DNA from: Streptomyces violens
GTDB lineage: Bacteria; Actinomycetota; Actinomycetes; Streptomycetales; Streptomycetaceae
Length of the DNA: 64,000 nt
Assembly (NCBI RefSeq): GCF_000717745.1
Contig: NZ_JOBH01000008.1
Coordinates: 62,001-126,000 of the forward strand
Direction of reading: 5' to 3'
The notes beneath the pieces are model-generated. The model worked only from the letters and a program-made list of their open reading frames with translations. It made no database searches and was not told the origin of the DNA. Position numbers and translations under genes: made by a program. How positions within the stretch are numbered: the stretch's first letter is position 1; the number at the start of each line of letters is the position of its first letter. Below, in pieces: positions 59,674 through 64,000 of the stretch.

Positions 59674-59689
59674 TACCTACTAGTATGTA
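59674..59689. promoter_or_regulatory. Imperfect palindrome between thyA and the tautomerase gene
   Basis: TACCTACT and AGTATGTA (59674-59689) form a palindrome with one mismatched position pair, centred between 59681 and 59682. AT-rich symmetric sites like this are typical TetR-type operators. It lies 39 nt from thyA and 56 nt from the tautomerase ATG. Confidence 0.5.
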
Positions 59690-59744
59690 TGCTCCTTCGG
59701 AAGATCCTTCAGGGAAGAGAACCGCTGGAAAGGGAGTCTCCGAC

Positions 59745-60146
59745 ATGCCATTTGTACGGATTGACGCGCTCGGGACCGACAGCGAGCGGCTCGACGCGCT
59801 CGGGCGGGCCGTACAGGACGCCCTCGGCGAGACGATCGGGTTTCCGCCCGAGGACCGGTTTCAGGTGTTGACCGGACACGATGGCGTCAACAGCACGTTG
59901 CGCTACGGCAGTTACCTGGGCGTGCGGCGCGATGAGGGGATCGTGTACGTCGCGATCACGATGCGTTCCGGGCGCGCCCCCGAGCAGAAGCGGGCGCTGT
60001 ACCGGCGGATCGCCGAGCTCGCTCAGGAGTATGCGGGGACCGAACCGCGGAATGTGTTCATCACGCTGACCGAGAACGAGTCGATCGACTGGTCCTTCGG
60101 CCACGGGGTGGCGCAGTACGAGCCAGGGGCCGCTGACACACTGTGA
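59745..60146 (+). CDS. Tautomerase-family protein
   Basis: 133 aa starting M-P-F-V, so removal of Met would expose the N-terminal proline used as catalytic base in the 4-oxalocrotonate tautomerase superfamily. Downstream blocks are [39 protein letters not shown] and [21 protein letters not shown], matching the Tautomerase_2 group. Start ATG 59745 follows AGGGAG. It precedes an NCS1 permease gene by 54 nt and might be expressed with it. Substrate unknown. Confidence 0.88.
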   Translation: MPFVRIDALGTDSERLDALGRAVQDALGETIGFPPEDRFQVLTGHDGVNSTLRYGSYLGVRRDEGIVYVAITMRSGRAPEQKRALYRRIAELAQEYAGTEPRNVFITLTENESIDWSFGHGVAQYEPGAADTL

Positions 60147-60200
60147 GGCCGTCCCGGGCAGGGCCAGCGGCAGCACCAGTGACAGGAAGCGGAGCAGCAC

Positions 60201-61742
60201 GTGACTACGGCGATTACCGAGATTGAGACGTATGGCGTCGAGCGGATACCGGACGAGGATCGTTCCGCGCGTCCGGTCGACCTCTTCCGGCTGGCCTTCG
60301 GCGGTGCCAATACGTTCGCGACCTGTGTGCTCGGGGCCTTTCCCGTGCTCTTCGGGTTGTCTTTTCTGCAGGGGCTCGCGGCGACCGTGCTCGGGCTGGT
60401 TGCCGGGGCGTTGCTGCTCGCTCCCATGGCGTTGTTCGGGCCGGTCAACGGTACGAACAATGCCGTGTCCTCCTCCGCGCACCTGGGCGTGCACGGGCGG
60501 ATCGTCGGGTCTTTCCTCTCCCTGCTCACCGCCGTTGCGTTTTTCTCGATCTCGGTGTGGTCCTCGGGGGACGCGCTCGTCGGGGGTGCCCACCGGCTCG
60601 CTGGAGTCCCTGAATCGGGGCCGGCGTACGGACTCGCGTACGCGCTTTTCGGCGGGCTCGTTCTCGTCGTCTGCCTCTACGGTTTTCGCTTCATGTTGCT
60701 GGTCAACAAGGTGGCGGTGGTGGCGGCTTCGGCGATGTTCGTGCTCGGCGCGTTCGCGTTCGCGGGGGACTTCGATCCGGGTTACGCGGGCGCCTTCGCC
60801 TCCACCGGTGACCCACTGTTCTGGCCCTCGTTCGTCGGTGCCGCGCTGATCGTGCTGTCCAACCCGGTCTCCTTCGGTGCGTTCCTCGGCGACTGGTCCC
60901 GCTACATCCCCGACAAGACCTCGCGCCGCCGCGTGATGGGCGCCGCGTTCCTCGCCCAGTTGGCAACGCTGCTGCCCTTCGTCTTCGGTCTGGCCACCGC
61001 GTCGGTCATCGCGGAGAAGGCCGCGCGGTACGTCGACCCGGCGGCGCCCAACTACGTCGGCGGCCTCCTCGCCGTCTCGCCCGGCTGGTACTTCCTGCCG
61101 CTCTGCCTGATCGCCCTGATCGGCGGCCTGTCCACCGGTACCACCGCGCTCTACGGCACGGGCCTGGACTTCTCCAGCGTCTTCCCGCGCTTCAGCCGGG
61201 TGCAGGCCACGCTGTTCATCGGGGTGCTGTCGATCGCGTTCATCTTCGCCGGGCGCTTCGCGCTGAACCTCACCCAGTCCATCTCCACGTTCTCGACGCT
61301 GATCATCACCTGCACCGCGCCCTGGATGGTCGTCATGATCCTCGGCTATGTCACCCGCCGCGGCTGGTACGACGCGGACGCCATCCAGGTCTTCAACCGC
61401 CGCCAGCGTGGCGGCCGTTACTGGTTCACGCACGGCTGGAACTGGCGCGCCATGGCCGCCTGGCTGCTCTCCGCCACCGTGGGGCTGCTCTTCACCAACC
61501 TGCCCGGCCAGTTCGTCGGCCCGCTCGGTGGCCTCGCCGGCGGCGCCGACATCTCGCTGCCCGTCGGCCTCGTACTGGCCGCGGTGAGCTACCTCCTGCT
61601 GCTGACCGTTTTCCCCGAGCCGCGTGCGGTGTACGGGCCGGACGGGCCCCGGTTCGTCCGGGCGTCAGCGGCCGAAGTGCCGCCGATCGTCGGCGACTCC
61701 GGATCGTCGGTGTCCGCAGAGGCGCCGGTCACCGCCCGCTGA
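60201..61742 (+). CDS. NCS1-family permease (cytosine/purine type)
   Basis: 513 aa, twelve predicted transmembrane helices. N-terminal IETYGVERIPDEDRSARPVDLFRLAFGGANTFAT is the NCS1 start with the 'N-P/N-T' in TM1; further NGTNNAVSSSAHLGVHGRIVGS, SFGAFLGDWSRYIP, GGLSTGTTALYGTGLDF and NLTQSISTFSTLIITC. This places it with cytosine-purine/allantoin-type symporters. GTG 60201 follows GGAGC. Downstream is a nitroreductase-like gene. The substrate class is inferred. Confidence 0.88.
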   Translation: MTTAITEIETYGVERIPDEDRSARPVDLFRLAFGGANTFATCVLGAFPVLFGLSFLQGLAATVLGLVAGALLLAPMALFGPVNGTNNAVSSSAHLGVHGRIVGSFLSLLTAVAFFSISVWSSGDALVGGAHRLAGVPESGPAYGLAYALFGGLVLVVCLYGFRFMLLVNKVAVVAASAMFVLGAFAFAGDFDPGYAGAFASTGDPLFWPSFVGAALIVLSNPVSFGAFLGDWSRYIPDKTSRRRVMGAAFLAQLATLLPFVFGLATASVIAEKAARYVDPAAPNYVGGLLAVSPGWYFLPLCLIALIGGLSTGTTALYGTGLDFSSVFPRFSRVQATLFIGVLSIAFIFAGRFALNLTQSISTFSTLIITCTAPWMVVMILGYVTRRGWYDADAIQVFNRRQRGGRYWFTHGWNWRAMAAWLLSATVGLLFTNLPGQFVGPLGGLAGGADISLPVGLVLAAVSYLLLLTVFPEPRAVYGPDGPRFVRASAAEVPPIVGDSGSSVSAEAPVTAR

Positions 61743-61780
61743 CTGCACAGCAACCCCACCGCCACCTACACTTTTCGATC

Positions 61781-62497
61781 ATGTTCAACGACGCCACCGG
61801 AACCGCCCAACCCCCGCTCTTCGACACTATGTCGACCATGCGGGCCATGCGCCGCCTGAAGCCCGATCCCGTGCCGGACGAGCTGCTGGAGCGGCTCGTC
61901 CAGGCCGCGGTCTGGGGTCCCAGCGGGGGCAACATGCAGCGGTACGAGTACGTCCTCGTCACCGACCCCGATGTCATGGCACGGCTGGCGCCGCTGTGGC
62001 AGCGGTGCGTGGACGCCTATCTGGCCACCACGGGCAAGCACGCGCCCGAGGGGATGGACGAGGCCGCGTACGGGCGCATGGTCGCGGCCATCGAGTACCA
62101 GCGCGACCACTTCGCGGAGACTCCCGCCCTGGTCATCCCCTGTTACCGGATGCCCGAGCAGCAGCCGGACGAGGCGGGGCTGCGGGCTTCGGCGCAGGCG
62201 TTGGGTGCGGACGCGGTGCAGGAGCTGGCGCGGATACAGCCGCGCTTCACCGCGCTCGCGGAAGGCTCGTGCGTCTATCCGGGCGTGCAGAACCTGCTGC
62301 TCGCCGCACGCGCGCTCGGCCTGGCCGCCAACATCACCATCTGGCATCTGATGCTGGAGCGGGAGTGGAAGCAGGTGCTGGGCATCCCCGAGGAGATGCG
62401 TACCTTCGCGGCGATTCCCGTGGGCTGGCCCGTCGGCAACTTCGGTCCGGTGCGGCGGCGCCCCGTCTCCGAGGTCATTCACCGCAACGCCTGGTGA
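61781..62497 (+). CDS. Nitroreductase-family FMN oxidoreductase
   Basis: 238 aa. 'MSTMRAMRRLKPDPVPDELLERLVQAAVWGPSGGNMQ' is the FMN-binding start of nitroreductases (R-A-M-R-R, then G-P-S-G-G-N); the second half has CVYPGVQNLLLAARALGLAANIT (dimer and flavin contact) and IPVGWPVGNFGPVRRRPV. A helical insertion between residues about 78-125 is part of the family's variable region. It likely reduces nitro or quinone substrates with NAD(P)H. The NCS1 permease ends 38 nt before it. Confidence 0.88.
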   Translation: MFNDATGTAQPPLFDTMSTMRAMRRLKPDPVPDELLERLVQAAVWGPSGGNMQRYEYVLVTDPDVMARLAPLWQRCVDAYLATTGKHAPEGMDEAAYGRMVAAIEYQRDHFAETPALVIPCYRMPEQQPDEAGLRASAQALGADAVQELARIQPRFTALAEGSCVYPGVQNLLLAARALGLAANITIWHLMLEREWKQVLGIPEEMRTFAAIPVGWPVGNFGPVRRRPVSEVIHRNAW

Positions 62498-62516
62498 CCC
62501 TCTGTTGAGGGACTGG

Positions 62517-62567
62517 CCGCGCCCCGGCGGTGGGGGTGAGCCGACTCACTCCCCCGTCGGGGCGCGG
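62517..62567 (+). terminator. Strong two-stage hairpin after the nitroreductase gene
   Basis: An outer perfect 10-bp helix (CCGCGCCCCG at 62517-62526 with CGGGGCGCGG at 62558-62567) and an inner 9-bp helix (GGGGGTGAG at 62532-62540 with CTCACTCCC at 62545-62553) around a CCGA loop. Located 20 nt after the nitroreductase stop. Confidence 0.85.
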
Positions 62568-62586
62568 TCACTCGCTCCGCACGGAC

Positions 62587-62600
62587 TGTTAGGTGTAACA
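62587..62600. promoter_or_regulatory. Small palindrome upstream of the FUSC-type gene
   Basis: TGTTA-GGTG-TAACA (62587-62600) has perfect 5-bp arms and lies 9 nt before ATG 62610, where a repressor would block initiation or transcription. MarR/PadR-type sites often look like this. Confidence 0.4.
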
Positions 62601-62609
62601 TGCATCTAT

Positions 62610-64000
62610 ATGAGTGAGGTCAAGGCATGGTGCTCCGCCATCCAGCACAGCTTCCGGGCGGGGCTGAAGATGGAACGCGTACTCTCCGATCCCTGGGCGA
62701 TCGGCCGGGCCGTACTCGCCGTCGTCGCAGCCTCCGTCGTCGGATGGCTGCTCGATGATCCGCTGGCCTGGGCCATGATGACGGTCGGGGCCTTCATCTG
62801 CGGGATCGGCACACTTCTGGCGCCGGTCCGGCACCGGGCGGTGAACGCGCTCGTCCTCGGGGTGGGCTTCACCCTCGCGACGCTGATCGGCGTGTACCTC
62901 CACCCGATGGGCTGGTGGTTCCTGATCGTGCTCGCCGTGGCGTCCTACGTCGCCGGACTGTGGCGCGCCCTGGGCGTGGCCCCCGGCATCCGGGCCTGCC
63001 TGGTCACGATCGGCCTCATGATCACCGCGGACCTCTCCCCCGGCATCCCGTCCGGGCTGACCATGGTCCAGTGGATCGCGGTCGGTTCCGCCATGGTCGT
63101 CGTCGCCCAGCTGCTGCCCCCGTACGGCCGTCGCCACCCCGCGCAGCGCAAGGCGGTGGCCGCCCTGTACCGGAGTCTGGCGAGCACCGCGCGGGCCGCC
63201 GGGCCCGCCGGGTACCTCTCGTCCGCGCCCTTCACGGCGGCCCGCTCGGCCCTCGACCTGCTGCCGGCGTTCGCCCGCCCCGCCGCGGCCCCGCTCTTCG
63301 GGCTGCTCTCGGAGGCGGAGGGCATCCGGCGGGCCCTGCACTTCCTGCCCCGGACGGCGCGCGTGCCGCGTACCGCCATCGCCGAGGCGCTCGACGCGGT
63401 CGCCGGTACGGTGCTGACCGCCCGGCGCCAGGACGCCGACCCCGAAGCGCTGCGGCTGCTCGACTCCTGGCGCGGCCCCGAGGCCGACGCGCTGCTCCCC
63501 CGCCTCCGGGAGGCGGCGCGGCTGGCCGACCACTGGCTCCAGGCCCGCGGTCCCGAAGGGCTGGACCAGGTACTGGACGCTTTCCCCGCCGAGAACGCGC
63601 TGCGCTCCGGATGGCGCCGGCTGTCCGCCGAGATGCGCCCGGGCGCTCCCCTCTTCCGGCACGCCATCCGCATCGCGGTCGGCACGGCTGCCGGTGAGGC
63701 GGCGGGCCGCGCGTTCGGCGACTTCTGGGGCCACGCCCTGCCCGACCACGGCTTCTGGGCGGCGCTCACCACGATGCTGGTGCTGTTCCCCGACTATGGG
63801 CACACCTTCGCGCGCGGCTGGAGCCGGCCGATCGGCTCGATCCTCGGCGGGCTCGTGGCGTGGGTGGTGCTGCTGCCCGGCGAGTGGAGCCCCGGCTGGC
63901 TGGTGATCGGCGCATCGGTCCTCGCGGCCTGCGTCTTCCTCACGCTCCGCGTCGGCCAGCTCGTACTGAACTTCTTCATCACCGCCTGGATCGTCTTCCT
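62610..64000 (+). CDS. FUSC-type membrane protein, aromatic-acid-exporter-like (3' end outside window)
   Basis: At least 463 codons, no stop before the window end. From ATG 62610: SEVKAWCSAIQHSFRAGLKME, then clustered transmembrane segments (AVLAVVAASVVGWLLDDPLAWAMMTVGAFICGIGTLLA, LVLGVGFTLATLIGVYLHPMGWWFLIVLAVASYVAG), a long cytosolic helical region (residues about 180-350), and a second membrane set (AIRIAVGTAAGEAAGRAF, GFWAALTTMLVLFPDYGHTFARGWSRPIGSILGGLVAWVVLLPG). This duplicated arrangement is the FUSC/aromatic acid exporter design. Most homologues export hydroxylated aromatic acids; the substrate here is unknown. Confidence 0.82.
   Translation, partial: MSEVKAWCSAIQHSFRAGLKMERVLSDPWAIGRAVLAVVAASVVGWLLDDPLAWAMMTVGAFICGIGTLLAPVRHRAVNALVLGVGFTLATLIGVYLHPMGWWFLIVLAVASYVAGLWRALGVAPGIRACLVTIGLMITADLSPGIPSGLTMVQWIAVGSAMVVVAQLLPPYGRRHPAQRKAVAALYRSLASTARAAGPAGYLSSAPFTAARSALDLLPAFARPAAAPLFGLLSEAEGIRRALHFLPRTARVPRTAIAEALDAVAGTVLTARRQDADPEALRLLDSWRGPEADALLPRLREAARLADHWLQARGPEGLDQVLDAFPAENALRSGWRRLSAEMRPGAPLFRHAIRIAVGTAAGEAAGRAFGDFWGHALPDHGFWAALTTMLVLFPDYGHTFARGWSRPIGSILGGLVAWVVLLPGEWSPGWLVIGASVLAACVFLTLRVGQLVLNFFITAWIVF

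Noticed and set aside
1..64000. tRNA or rRNA genes
   Set aside because: No cloverleaf-like sequence or rRNA-like conserved block was noticed while reading both strands; a tRNAscan run would settle it.

Overview
The window is high-GC DNA with strong G/C preference at third codon positions, frequent GTG starts, many 1-4 nt ATGA/GTGA stop-start overlaps, and families typical of Streptomyces (streptophobe and DUF6777 proteins, RheA/Hsp18, STAND-LuxR regulators, MmyB-like XRE regulators). It is best read as a chromosomal segment of a Streptomyces or close relative. No rRNA, tRNA or CRISPR array was seen.

Layout. 0-4.4 kb: the end of an MmyB-like regulator, then a PaoABC-type molybdenum aldehyde oxidoreductase operon closed by a perfect hairpin. 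4.4-7.9 kb: a stress island with two DUF2267 proteins, hsp18 divergent from a RheA-like repressor around a perfect TGTCATC-N5-GATGACA operator, an FhaA-N-like protein and an HspR-like MerR protein. 7.9-17.2 kb: a worn region mixing small or orphan genes (endonuclease/phosphatase-fold protein, secreted cysteine-containing protein, STAS protein, aldo/keto reductase, methyltransferase, degenerate dienelactone hydrolase) with a decayed IS5-type fragment, a frameshifted IS630 transposase and other broken coding DNA.

17.2-36 kb: an exported SurE; a styA1-styA2B styrene/indole monooxygenase pair (the second fused to its flavin reductase) with a divergent AraC regulator; then a minus-strand catabolic block (bicupin, alpha/beta hydrolase, histidinol-dehydrogenase-like enzyme, SDR, HpcH/HpaI aldolase, MHS-type transporter, double SnoaL-like protein) divergent from a LacI regulator. 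A TGCA[T/G]ACGTAT motif recurs in the LacI/bicupin promoter region and before the transporter, so it is a candidate operator. An amino-acid permease, a second histidinol-dehydrogenase-like enzyme, a LysR regulator and a small P-loop kinase follow.

36-48.6 kb: a signalling block. A double-FHA ABC transporter, a small SH3-like protein and a soluble Ser/Thr kinase echo the mycobacterial PknF/Rv1747 pair. Then come streptophobe and DUF6777 proteins (the latter with a C14 tract), a DUF2975/HTH pair with a perfect palindrome in its promoter, a histone-H1-like Lys/Ala-rich protein with a predicted winged helix, and two STAND ATPase proteins, one with and one without a LuxR domain.

48.6-64 kb: a DHA2-type MFS exporter; a sugar ABC operon (DeoR-HTH/LacI-sensor regulator, lipoprotein, two permeases, 2-hydroxyacid dehydrogenase, DUF2264 protein) with a shared 13-bp motif bracketing the regulator gene; a HIT-like protein; thyA-folA; a tautomerase; an NCS1 permease; a nitroreductase; and a FUSC-type membrane protein running off the end.

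Functions were assigned by reading motifs and recalling families. No database search was run.
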